A stretch of DNA of 64,000 bases from Maribellus comscasis (GTDB lineage Bacteria > Bacteroidota > Bacteroidia > Bacteroidales > Prolixibacteraceae). Numbering within the stretch: the stretch's first letter is position 1; the number at the start of each line of letters is the position of its first letter. Under the pieces are notes generated by a model. The model made no database searches. It had not been told where the DNA came from and was given only the letters and a program-made list of their open reading frames with translations. The stretch is from assembly GCF_009762775.1 (NCBI RefSeq), contig NZ_CP046401.1:5716001-5780000 (forward strand). Reading direction: 5' to 3'. Positions 36,918 through 45,468 of this stretch are shown piece after piece. The position numbers were made by a program, and so were the translations under genes.

Positions 36918-37763
36918 CTAAAACAAGTCCTTTACAACCATTAAATACTGACGGGAAACTGGAATTGTCTCTTTTGTATCAATAAGTGTCAACCAGTAGT
37001 TATTAAAGTTTTTATTCAACTTATCGATGTATTGGATATTGACAATACTTGAGCGGTGTGTGCGTACAAAATTATTAAACTCTTTTAGTTGTTTTTCGAT
37101 ATTCTTCAGGGTATTCCGAACCATCTTTTTCCTAATCTCGCCACCGTCCCGAAAACCTATTTCCACATAATTATCAGCTGATTTTACAAAAATAATCTCT
37201 GATATCTGTAGCCTGATATTATCGGCTTCATTCTCAGAAATGAATTCAATAAACTTGTCTGCGTAGCTTTCTGAGAATTGCCTTATTTTGTCCTGCATCA
37301 TCCTGTTTTCCTCCAAAAGCTTCTTGTATTTTCCGTGCGTCGATGAAAAGGTTTCTTTCAAATATATGGTAACAGGTGCGCTTAGGTTAATAACTACAAC
37401 GCGCAGAACAATATTAAACGTAATTCCTGTATTTCCAACATAGCGAATATAAAATACAAACGCAATGCTGATTAAAGCTATCTGCGAAAAGTAATACAGA
37501 GAATTCAGCATTGGACGATATACTCCATCCAAATTGTTGCGAAGGAGGTGGCGTTGAAAAATAATTTGTATGATTACCTGAATAATAAAAATTATTAAGC
37601 CATAGCCGGCAATAAACAAATTTTTATTCTCAAGTTCGAATTTATGTGAAGGAAAAGGTTGGAAAAAAAGGATAAACAGGAACACAGAAATGCTGATCAC
37701 CAGATAAATCTTAAAATATCTTTTTGATAGCGAAATAAACTGATCTATAATATTGTTCGACAT
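36918..37763 (-). CDS. Membrane-anchored LytTR transcriptional regulator
   Basis: 281 residues. Four hydrophobic segments at about 18-35, 48-68, 88-105 and 115-135, a coiled linker (KYKKLLEENRMMQDKIRQF), and a C-terminal LytTR domain (IIFVKSADNYVEIGF; FVRTHRSSIVNIQYI). No receiver domain, so signals must come through the membrane part. The target is unknown, since no direct repeat of LytTR type was seen nearby. Confidence 0.88.
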   Translation of the reverse strand: MSNNIIDQFISLSKRYFKIYLVISISVFLFILFFQPFPSHKFELENKNLFIAGYGLIIFIIQVIIQIIFQRHLLRNNLDGVYRPMLNSLYYFSQIALISIAFVFYIRYVGNTGITFNIVLRVVVINLSAPVTIYLKETFSSTHGKYKKLLEENRMMQDKIRQFSESYADKFIEFISENEADNIRLQISEIIFVKSADNYVEIGFRDGGEIRKKMVRNTLKNIEKQLKEFNNFVRTHRSSIVNIQYIDKLNKNFNNYWLTLIDTKETIPVSRQYLMVVKDLF

Positions 37764-38142
37764 TTTTTTTGTGATTTAAATCAGAATTAATTGAGTAACG
37801 GGTGGCATTTTATAATCGCCAATAACTATTTTTAATAAATCATTCTGATGCCTTTTCTGCTTAATCTATGGTTTCTTACAACAAAACAATCTAAAAATAG
37901 GGAAATAACTAATTTAAATTAAACGAATCGACAAGTTTTATATTAAAATTCGGGAACCCAAATCAAAAGTATTGTTGATGATTTTGTGTTGGCTTGCTTT
38001 TATACATGTAAAATATGCAGATCCTGATGGCATTTAATTTCAAAGGGTAAGTGGATATTTGCGTCCTTAATTTATCAGTTCAAAAACGACCAGAGAAATG
38101 ACTATTTTCATGACAGATACTATTTTGTTTTACATTAGTAGA

Positions 38143-38220
38143 TTTTATAAAGCCGAAAGGTCTTCTAGAAGCTTTAATTCTGCTATCAAATGGTTCGAAT
38201 TTTGTACCGTAGGGTTCACC
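38143..38220 (+). repeat. Dispersed repeat, copy C
   Basis: Third copy of the repeat at 13145 and 21205 (GATTTTATAA, CGAAAGG, AGAAGCTTTAATTC, ATGGTTCGAATTTTGTACCG, TAGGGTTCACC). It shares 26 of its last 30 bp or more with copy A, including GTACCGTAGGGTTCACC. It lies in the 754-bp gap 37764-38517, in which no gene is seen, beside the mobile-element graveyard. Confidence 0.7.
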
Positions 38221-38227
38221 AGAAAAC

Positions 38228-38258
38228 AAGGCGCTTACAGAAATATAAGTGCCTTTTG
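38228..38258 (+). terminator. Hairpin behind repeat C
   Basis: AAGGCGCTTA (38228-38237) pairs with TAAGTGCCTT (38246-38255) with one G-T wobble and is followed by T residues. No plus-strand gene precedes it, so it seems to travel with the repeat. Behind it are tandem GTACAACATAGGTACAAC words. Confidence 0.6.
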
Positions 38259-38517
38259 TTTTTAATGGGTACAACATAGGTACAACAAAATCACCCAATA
38301 AAAAGTACCAAAAATTAACAGATACATAGAGTCATTCTATGTTATTCAACATTTCGAAAGCCAAATACAGCCAAATGAGCGTAAAATATACGCCAACACG
38401 GATTTTCATTTGATTGCACCTGAAAGATTATTTACTTTTAATCAGTTAATTATCAATGCTATTGAAAAAATAAAATAGTGTTGACGTTTGATGGAATTAG
38501 TACTCAAATAGGCAAAT

Positions 38518-39186
38518 ATGGAAACAATAATCAAGAAATCAGGACTGCTTATTTTTCGATTCAACAGGAAACTCCGATGGATCTTCAATATTCGAATATT
38601 GCAAAACCACAATACAACGATCCTTTTCATCCTGATTGTATGTCTTTTGATTCTGTTATTTGGACTTTGGGGCATGGGATTTTCATTTATCCATGTTATC
38701 CTTTACTCTGCCATAAGCATAACAATACTTTTCTTGACTTTACTTTTTGTCGGATCATTGAATGAAGCTCGCAGGTTATCAAAACAAGTACCTTCCAGCT
38801 GTTTTCAGTTTGTAAAAAGTAATTTGAATGGGATCTACCTGCCAGACCTGGGATTCACAGAAAACGATCGGGAAAATATAAACCTGGTATTAAATGGACT
38901 TGAAACAAAAAGCAGAATCGATTTTAAACTGGTATCCGACAATCGGGCTGCAGCTGATTATAAAAAGCTGTTTCGCATTCTTCATCTGCTAATTGATGGA
39001 GGAATCAAAGATTTCAAAAAAGAACGCAAGGAGCAACTCTTTAAACTCATTGAATCAACTTTCACATTAAACGGTTCAGATGTTAACAGGGCGAGTTTGA
39101 ACTCGCGGTTTTCAGAATGGGCGAATGAAAACGAATCCAACTTTTCGGAGAATTTAAACGAATTTCAAAAGATTCTGAATTTGTAG
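38518..39186 (+). CDS. Membrane protein of unknown function
   Basis: 222 residues. Two hydrophobic helices (about 34-55 and 58-80) follow a basic N-terminus, then a soluble, helical, charged C-terminal domain of about 130 residues (FRILHLLIDGGIKDFKKERKEQ, NLNEFQKILNL). I do not recognise the family. It stands between a dispersed repeat and remnants of a conjugative element, so it may be cargo of that element. Confidence 0.6.
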   Translation: METIIKKSGLLIFRFNRKLRWIFNIRILQNHNTTILFILIVCLLILLFGLWGMGFSFIHVILYSAISITILFLTLLFVGSLNEARRLSKQVPSSCFQFVKSNLNGIYLPDLGFTENDRENINLVLNGLETKSRIDFKLVSDNRAAADYKKLFRILHLLIDGGIKDFKKERKEQLFKLIESTFTLNGSDVNRASLNSRFSEWANENESNFSENLNEFQKILNL

Positions 39187-39318
39187 AAAGTATTTCTCTC
39201 GTATTTTCCCCGTAACGACAATTTCCTTCTTGTTATACTGCCATATACAAGCACATATTTGTTTATGAAAATTTTACGAATCAGGCATTATTTTTCATCA
39301 AATATATGCAACATATAA

Positions 39319-39468
39319 AACGAAACAATTTTTTCAAAACAAGTTCAAAGCGGAATCAAGCAGATAAAGAACCTGCTTTTCGAAAACAAAACAGTTTTTT
39401 ATGTGGAAGAACTGGCTCAGAATATGGGGCTGTCGAAAAGTAAAAGCAACAAAATTCATTTTTATTAA
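39319..39468 (+). pseudogene. Fragment of an excisionase-type helix-turn-helix gene
   Basis: A frame opening after a stop (no start codon) reads GIKQIKNLLFENKTVFYVEE and LAQNMGLSKSKSNKIHFY, then TAA. This resembles the first part of HTH_17/excisionase-like proteins from Bacteroidota elements (LLFENKxVFxVEELAxxxGLSKSxxxKI). The C-terminal part with the SIPFYRPNGKLI-type wing is missing. Confidence 0.5.
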
Positions 39469-39525
39469 CAGGCGACAATATTATGCTGCATATAACAGAT
39501 ACTGTTTTACAAAGAATGTAAGTAC

Positions 39526-39557
39526 AAAATACCGGGGGTTGCAACCCCCGGTATTTT
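39526..39557. terminator. Perfect 32-bp palindrome, bidirectional terminator-like
   Basis: AAAATACCGGGGGTTG is followed at once by its exact complement, giving a 16-bp stem with no loop, A-rich on one side and T-rich on the other. It can end transcription from both sides, or be the footprint of a recombination event. It separates the HTH fragment from the rteC remains. Confidence 0.75.
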
Positions 39558-39626
39558 AATTTACACAGTTTATGAGATAGTGCTCCATAACACTTAGTTA
39601 CGACAGATTAAAATAATTCAAAATTA

Positions 39627-39806
39627 CTACACTTTTTGTTTTTTATAGTGTTGTGCTGTTTCTTTCTTTGCCTTTTCTATTTTTATTGCCAGGCACTTCC
39701 GGTGAAAATCACGGAGTTCGTCCAGTTGTTTTTCAGGTAATTCTTCGATAAGTTCTATCCGTTTGGCCTGATCTTCAGTTTTCCAGTATTCAACAAACGG
39801 GCAATC
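39627..39806 (-). pseudogene. 3' fragment of a small Cys-containing mobile-element protein
   Basis: The frame has no start and begins right after TGA: DCPFVEYWKTEDQAKRIELI, then EELPEKQLDELRDFHRKCLA and a Lys-rich end (YKKQKV). It overlaps the end of the rteC remnant in another frame, so two unrelated genes have been joined here. The pattern CP...[FY]HxKC is also seen in the intact small gene at 40849. Confidence 0.5.
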
Positions 39807-40506
39807 TCAATAATATCGGCCTGACCGTTATTGATAACCCGGGCATAGTACAGTGCATAAACGAGCTCCACCGCATTAATATTAGGCCCCGTCCACTCTA
39901 AAGTCGAAATAGGTTTATTGTGGTTAAAATTCATAAAGCTCTTCTTTGGATTAACCTTCAGTTTTGATATTTCATCGTATAGGCATTTTTGAAGCTGTTC
40001 ACATACCATCATTTTTGCCAACGTACAATCTTAACCGGTTGAAAAGTCGGGTCAAGATAATTTGGAATATGGTCAATATGAATCCTGCGATCTGTATTAC
40101 CACGTAAAAAATAAATGTGGTCCGAATATGTCTTTTTTCATTTGTAGTACTGGTAAAATGCCTTGTCTTCTTCTATTTCTTTTGTATGTTTTTGCAGCAT
40201 GTACTTCAAATATCCGATTTGATCAGCATCTTCTGATTCCGGCCTGTGGGATTCGATGTTAAATACCTCGGTATAATATATCAGTTTACTAAATACCTTT
40301 GGTTTTATGTGTTTGAAAAAGTAAATTTCTTCTGCATCGTTTAAGAATCCATTCTTAAATACCATTTCCCTAAGTTTCAGGATAACTTTGTTGCATAATC
40401 CAATTGCTTTCTCCGTTGTTTCGATAAAACAATGCGGTTGGATTTCTAATTGGGATAATTCGTTTTCAAGTTTTCTGATTGTTGCATTGTATGCCGGGCT
40501 TTTCAT
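39755..40506 (-). pseudogene. rteC-like regulator of a conjugative transposon, multiply disabled
   Basis: The N-terminal piece (40138-40506) reads EEIYFFKHIKPKVFSKLIYY and EVFNIESHRPESED, typical of RteC (tetracycline-inducible regulator of CTnDOT-type excision). TGA at 40138-40140 stops it. The frame continues KKTYSDHIYFLRGNTD up to about LDPTF, where one T is lost, then TAA, then DCTLAKMMVCEQLQKC and ISTLEWTGPNINAVELVYAL (39755-40021). The true C-terminus is replaced at IARLLN by foreign sequence. So there are two nonsense codons, one frameshift and a 3' truncation. Confidence 0.8.
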
Positions 40507-40625
40507 GATCTAACATTTTTTGGGTACGTACAGTCTTTATTAATAAAAAATATTACCGCTGTGGTACCGGGGTTTTATAACTCTTTATATTTTAATTTCA
40601 TATTTCAATTTATTTTCAACATTAT

Positions 40626-40690
40626 TTAGGGACAAAATCCCGGAAGTATATTTCAACTCCCGGGAAGCCTTATTGCCCACGGCAATAAAG
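40626..40690 (-). other. Two adjacent hairpins in the gap 40507-40848
   Basis: TCCCGG (40638-40643) pairs with CCGGGA (40660-40665), and TTATTGCC (40670-40677) pairs with GGCAATAA (40681-40688) around a 3-nt loop. They lie about 160 bp after the small minus-strand gene ending at 40849 and may end its transcript. Nothing else is recognised in this 342-bp gap. Confidence 0.35.
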
Positions 40691-40848
40691 GGATCTAACT
40701 AAACGAATCAACTATGTGCTGTAATTGTCTGTTATTTTGTTTCTAATATTTTTCTTTCTAAGATTGAATCCCAGTTATTATTAATGTCATACGTCCATTT
40801 TATTTTTCCACTTCGATGGTTACTCCGTAATAGGCAGGGTTATCAATT

Positions 40849-41043
40849 TTATCTTTCTTTTGAACATTTATAATGATAGTTGAGTAAAGATAAAAGTTCC
40901 TCTTTTTCAATTTCATCAACAAAATCAAATTTTTCTTTTGGTGAAAGATGATCGAAGCCTTTTACGGGATAATCTGGCAACCTTTTTCCTGCCGGGCAAC
41001 TATATAAAATACCGAATAATATAGTCATGTTATCCATGATCAA
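40849..41043 (-). CDS. Small Cys-containing protein of mobile-element type
   Basis: 64 residues: ILYSCPAGKRLPDYPVKGFD, LSPKEKFDFVDEIEKEELLS and NYHYKCSKER. The layout C-P-...-LSxKEK-...-YHxxC is that of small Bacteroidota element-borne proteins of unknown function. It lies 36 bp after the HAD gene, in the same direction, at the end of the sulfatase/GRE operon and next to the mobile graveyard, so it is likely unrelated to the sugar pathway. Confidence 0.5.
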   Translation of the reverse strand: MIMDNMTILFGILYSCPAGKRLPDYPVKGFDHLSPKEKFDFVDEIEKEELLSLLNYHYKCSKER

Positions 41044-41079
41044 AAACGAGATAACTAATATTGTAATGGTCTGATTTTA

Positions 41080-41538
41080 TTAATCAATAAATTCTCTAAT
41101 CCTTTTTAAGTTAATTCCATTTTCTATCAAAACACAATTTACTCCCAGCTTCTCTATTTGTTCTATGTTTCTTTGCTCATCATCAAAAAAGACTACCCGT
41201 TCTGGATTAGATCCGGTTAGATTCAAAATATTTTTAAAATGCGCTTCTTTACTACCCGGATAAACTTCCGTTACATCAAAGTATTTGTCAATATTGAATA
41301 GTTTTAATAATTGGTTTGCCCAGTCCCGCTGATATGTACGTGAAGCAGCGGCTATTATTTTCTCATTTTCTTTTAGATATTCCAGAATGTTAATTGCATT
41401 AGGATAAAGACGTATCCACCGACCTCCCCTGTCATATAATTTTCCGTTTTCCCACAGATACGGGGGACTAGTCTCGCTACACCAGATATCACCTGCATTC
41501 CAGATTGTAAAATCAAGCTCAAAGACAAAAACTTCCAT
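41080..41538 (-). CDS. MDP-1-like HAD protein with Glu in place of the nucleophile Asp
   Basis: About 152 residues; ATG at 41538 follows the GRE stop by 2 bp. The fold fits magnesium-dependent phosphatase-1: VFELDFTIWNAGDIW (motif I), AAASRTYQRDWA (motif II) and VVFFDDEQRNIEQI (motif IV). Motif I should be DLDxT, but the first Asp, which is phosphorylated in HAD phosphatases, is Glu here (GAG). It may therefore be a non-hydrolytic or altered HAD. It is translated right behind the glycyl radical enzyme, which suggests work on its substrate or product. Confidence 0.8.
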   Translation of the reverse strand: MEVFVFELDFTIWNAGDIWCSETSPPYLWENGKLYDRGGRWIRLYPNAINILEYLKENEKIIAAASRTYQRDWANQLLKLFNIDKYFDVTEVYPGSKEAHFKNILNLTGSNPERVVFFDDEQRNIEQIEKLGVNCVLIENGINLKRIREFID

Positions 41539-41540
41539 TT

Positions 41541-43619
41541 TCACAAACTTAATTCAACACGCTGAATAATATGGTCCTGGTAAACTTCATCCAATTCAGT
41601 AAAATAGCCGCTCCAGCCCCAAACACGTACAATCAGGTTTTTATGTTCTTCGGGATGTTCTTTTGCTTCAAACAATTGCTCCCGGTTCACAGCATTTATT
41701 TGAAGTTGGTGGCCTCCCAGCTCCATATACGATTTTACCAGCATTGACACTTTCCGGACACTTTCTGAATTTCGAAATACTGTATCATGTAATTCAAGTG
41801 TAAGCGGACCGCCATTCATTATTTTCTTCATGTCGGGTTTGGAAAATGACCTGATTATTGATACAGGGCCATTTAATTTGACATTCAATGCCGGAGAAAA
41901 GTTTGCAGAAAGCGGTTCACTATTTTTCCTCCCGTCGGCCGACGCCCCAATGTCCTTCACATGCCACAAATAGTACATTGCACTGCCAGACCCCGGCCTG
42001 AAATTTCCTCCTCTTTCGTTAACCATGCCGGCTGTTAATTCCGAAAAATCATCCAGCAACTCTATGGCTATATTATCAACAAAGTCGTCATCGTTGCCCA
42101 TCTTTGGTGCATCGTATCTCAATTTCTGCCAAAGATCGTCATGCCCGTCAAAATTATTTTCAAGGGCATCCATGAGTTCTTCAGCACTGACCGTTTGTTC
42201 GTCAAAAACATATTTTTTTATGGCAGCCAAAGAATCCGCCGCTGTTGATAATCCTGTTCCGTGAATACCGTAATTGTTATATTTCGCCCCGAAAGAAATA
42301 TCTTTTGCATTTTCTACGCAGCCATTCATCAGCAACGACTGAAAAGGGGCCGGCTCCATATAAATATTCCGGAGCCCTGAAACCTGGCAATCCAATTCTT
42401 CCCCGATTTGCCGTTTAATCCCTCCCATAAAAGTTTTAAAGTCCTTGCTTTGCTGAAGGTATCTTTTTATGCCTGCATCAACTACTGTTGCAAGCGGCAA
42501 AGCTGCAATATTGGGAATGTCCATCCCTTCGCCAGGAATAATAAACTCCCAACAGGCAGCAACTACATAATTACGCGCATCTTCCAGTTCGTAGCCCTTC
42601 GAAAGCAATCCCGGGATAACAACTTCGTCGTTTGAATACTGCGGAAAACCTAATCCCTGTTTTGTAAGTTCTGTTCCTAGGTCGTATATTTCAATAGGAG
42701 TGTTTTTTGTAACCCGAAGGTTTATTTTAGGATCAATCAATTTTAATTCAAGGCTGGCCTTAAGACACATCTCCGAAAGCATATTGAATGCCTCGTTCCC
42801 GTTTTCATCTACTCCTCCCAAAACCATGCTTTGCCCGTTGTCTCCCTGCTGCATTCCCGGATAAAGGTCACTGTCTTTGTTAAAGGAAATAAAAAATTCT
42901 TCAAGCAATTCCATGGCCGAATCATAATCGAGCACACCTGAATCAAGATCGTTTTTCAGGTATTTGAACATATACTGGTCAAACCTGCCAACCGTGTTAT
43001 GATAATTCCCCGAAGCCCACAATGTAAAATGGAGAATCCTGAAAAACTGCACGGCTTCATAAAATGAACGTGCACCATATCTGGGTACCCTTTTCAAAAC
43101 ATTATAAATATCCTGTCGTCCCGATTTCAGGGCTGTTTCTGCATATCTGTCAGTCAATTCTTCTACGTCATCGATAGACTGAAGTACAGCATTTAAAAAT
43201 TCCACCCCATCGGTTTCTCCCTGAGCAGAGTGAATTTCAATAGAATGTAAAATTTCTTTTCGTCTTTGTTTAAACCCAACTTCAATTGTATAATCATAAT
43301 TTGAGCTAATATTACAGACCTTACCCAATTCATGGATGTAATGGTCCTTACGGATTTCATCCCATTCTTTCCCTGTATATATCTCAGGAATTTTAGGAAT
43401 TGTCCTTGTAAAAACAATTTTTTCACTTGGGAGAATAACTGGATTTTCATTCTTCAAAACCCATGTCAATCTTTTTTGTACCCTTTGCATATCGGACAAC
43501 TCTTGTTCTTTTAGAGAATCAGTAAAACGTTCTAATATATTATTTTCTATTTTTTGCCTGAATTTATGATGCTCTTTTTTCAAAATAAATTCTCTCGTAT
43601 TTATAACTTTCCTATTCAT
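41541..43619 (-). CDS. Glycyl radical enzyme (PFL-like, unknown substrate)
   Basis: 692 residues, shorter than pyruvate formate-lyase or diol dehydratases (about 760-850). Cys356 and Glu358 in AACWEF take the place of the thiyl-radical Cys and general base (the GCVE motif in dehydratase-type GREs), and Gly668 in RVWGWS is the glycyl radical site (RVxG[YW][ST]). The CxE form points to a C-O or C-X lyase rather than PFL, which has CC. A dedicated activase is encoded two genes upstream. Known GRE substrates are diols, glycerol, choline, hydroxyproline and sulfonates; none can be assigned. No microcompartment genes are seen. Confidence 0.88.
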   Translation of the reverse strand: MNRKVINTREFILKKEHHKFRQKIENNILERFTDSLKEQELSDMQRVQKRLTWVLKNENPVILPSEKIVFTRTIPKIPEIYTGKEWDEIRKDHYIHELGKVCNISSNYDYTIEVGFKQRRKEILHSIEIHSAQGETDGVEFLNAVLQSIDDVEELTDRYAETALKSGRQDIYNVLKRVPRYGARSFYEAVQFFRILHFTLWASGNYHNTVGRFDQYMFKYLKNDLDSGVLDYDSAMELLEEFFISFNKDSDLYPGMQQGDNGQSMVLGGVDENGNEAFNMLSEMCLKASLELKLIDPKINLRVTKNTPIEIYDLGTELTKQGLGFPQYSNDEVVIPGLLSKGYELEDARNYVVAACWEFIIPGEGMDIPNIAALPLATVVDAGIKRYLQQSKDFKTFMGGIKRQIGEELDCQVSGLRNIYMEPAPFQSLLMNGCVENAKDISFGAKYNNYGIHGTGLSTAADSLAAIKKYVFDEQTVSAEELMDALENNFDGHDDLWQKLRYDAPKMGNDDDFVDNIAIELLDDFSELTAGMVNERGGNFRPGSGSAMYYLWHVKDIGASADGRKNSEPLSANFSPALNVKLNGPVSIIRSFSKPDMKKIMNGGPLTLELHDTVFRNSESVRKVSMLVKSYMELGGHQLQINAVNREQLFEAKEHPEEHKNLIVRVWGWSGYFTELDEVYQDHIIQRVELSL

Positions 43620-43662
43620 CTCAAATTAATTATTAGTTGTCTTTTTATGCCTATAACTTATC

Positions 43663-45468
43663 TTAATTATTATTCTTAATAATTTCCAAGGCCCTAAATT
43701 CTCCGACAATATTTCCCGGTATTTTCACAGCCTGCAAAACAATATCATATCTGCCTGTATCAAGCGCCATTGTTCCCAAAGGCAATTTTGCCCAGGATTC
43801 TTTTAAAGAAGGTGAATCTTTGCTCACAACGCTGGGAAGTACAATTTTCCCGGGAGAATGTGCTTTTGAAATGATGTTTCTGATATGCTCATTTTTTACT
43901 GATAATTGCATCTCGGAACCAATATCAGCTTCATCGCAGGTATAAAGCAAATTAAATTTATAATTCCCGGATTGATAAACCTGAACAGGCCAGATTACCG
44001 AGTCGTTTACGCTTTTCCAGTTAACAATCCAGTTGTAAGCCCAACCATGCACCCCGTTATAACCTACACCTCCTTTTAATATAGCGTCAGGAGCAACAGC
44101 TCTTACTGTATCTTGACCCGGATAGCCAACCGGGACAGATGGAGAACCTGTTCCTTTACTGGTTACATCTTTATACCAATTTTCGTAGGCTTCCTTCAGT
44201 TTTTCTGTTATCTCCGGTTTATCCGATGAAATATCCCTTCTTTGAGACGGGTCAATGTACATATCATACAGTTCATATTTACTATTGTTATTAACAAGCC
44301 GGTAACGCTGGGTTCGGACTCCTCCGGGAGTCATAACATTTTTTCCGAACCTGGTTTGGTGCGTAAATATCATCCTCTCGGGATGCAGATTGGATTCCCC
44401 ATTAATTAAAGGGACAAGGCTTACCCCGTCCATTTTTACATTATCGGGGGCTTTTATTCCGGTTAAGTCTATTAAAGTCGGTAATATATCAATGACCCCG
44501 GCAATATCATAAATATGGTTGTTTTCAGGAATATGGCCTTTCCATCGCAGGTACAAAGGTACCCGGACGCTGCCTTCGCTTACTTGTGCTTTTATCCCCG
44601 CAAGGCCATCATTAAAACGGTGGAATGCAGGACCATTATCGCTTAAAAAAATTAGAATAGTATTTTCATCTAGGTTTAATTCTTCCAGCTTCGACATTAT
44701 CCGGCCAATATTTTCATCCATTTCATCAACCATGGCATATACCGCTGCTGTTCGGTCATCAGCAACCCCTTTTTCAATGTACTTTTCATAATATTGCCTG
44801 GGAACCTGAAAAGGATGGTGCGGCACATTATATGGGATATAACAAAAAAACGGCTGGTCTTTATTCGATTCAATAAAATCAAGTGCCCTGTCGGTCAGAT
44901 AATCTGTTATATATTGATCTGTGGTTATTTGCTCCCCGTTATGGTCCAGGTGGCTGTTAAAATAGTTATTCAATGCACCGTGGAGGAAACCGGTAAACTC
45001 ATCAAAACCCCTGTTATTGGGATGGTAGGGTTTATATAAACCCAAATGCCATTTCCCGAAGCAACCGGTTGCGTACCCCGCTGATTTGAAAACATCAGCA
45101 GCTGTTACTTCATCCAATCCCAACATTTCGGTACGCCTCCCAACCCAGGAAGTTCCGCACCGGAGATTATAGCGCCCTGTTAAAAGGCTTGCCCTCGTTG
45201 GGGCACACATCGGGCAAACATATAACCTTTCAAATTGTACACCTTCCGACGCAATTCTGTTTAATGTCGGGGTTTCTATTATATTATTGCCATTTAGCTC
45301 GGCATCTCCCCAGCCCTGGTCATCAGCCATAATTAATATGACATTGGGATGATTTTCTATTTCAGCAGGTTCATTATGGCACGCACCAATTATAAACAGC
45401 CCAAAAAAAAGACAACTTTTGACATAGTTTCTTATAAAGCACAAATTATTGAAATTAATTTTATTCAT
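43663..45468 (-). CDS. S1-family sulfatase lipoprotein with an extra C-terminal domain
   Basis: 601 residues; signal peptide with lipobox IIGAC. Metal site DDQGWGD, formylglycine motif CAPTR in PMCAPTRASLLTGR, GKWHLG with catalytic Lys/His, and LSDNGP complete the active site. After about residue 455 a 145-residue beta-rich domain (GWAYNWIVNWKSVNDSVIWP) is added, like a carbohydrate-binding module. It removes sulfate esters from sugars outside the cytoplasm. Its start overlaps the activase stop by 4 bp (ATGA), locking it to the GRE genes. Confidence 0.92.
   Translation of the reverse strand: MNKINFNNLCFIRNYVKSCLFFGLFIIGACHNEPAEIENHPNVILIMADDQGWGDAELNGNNIIETPTLNRIASEGVQFERLYVCPMCAPTRASLLTGRYNLRCGTSWVGRRTEMLGLDEVTAADVFKSAGYATGCFGKWHLGLYKPYHPNNRGFDEFTGFLHGALNNYFNSHLDHNGEQITTDQYITDYLTDRALDFIESNKDQPFFCYIPYNVPHHPFQVPRQYYEKYIEKGVADDRTAAVYAMVDEMDENIGRIMSKLEELNLDENTILIFLSDNGPAFHRFNDGLAGIKAQVSEGSVRVPLYLRWKGHIPENNHIYDIAGVIDILPTLIDLTGIKAPDNVKMDGVSLVPLINGESNLHPERMIFTHQTRFGKNVMTPGGVRTQRYRLVNNNSKYELYDMYIDPSQRRDISSDKPEITEKLKEAYENWYKDVTSKGTGSPSVPVGYPGQDTVRAVAPDAILKGGVGYNGVHGWAYNWIVNWKSVNDSVIWPVQVYQSGNYKFNLLYTCDEADIGSEMQLSVKNEHIRNIISKAHSPGKIVLPSVVSKDSPSLKESWAKLPLGTMALDTGRYDIVLQAVKIPGNIVGEFRALEIIKNNN

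Noticed and set aside
38080..38298. 72-codon minus-strand ORF over repeat C
   Set aside because: The frame runs through the repeat and the terminator hairpin; the same frame is broken in copy B, so the conserved peptide is only a shadow of the repeat.
39526..39557. Perfect palindrome as a replication origin or telomere resolution site
   Set aside because: Terminator-like composition with A and T flanks, and no replication genes nearby.
41541..43619. Pyruvate formate-lyase
   Set aside because: PFL has two adjacent Cys and about 760 residues; here a single Cys in a CxE motif and 692 residues point to another GRE type.
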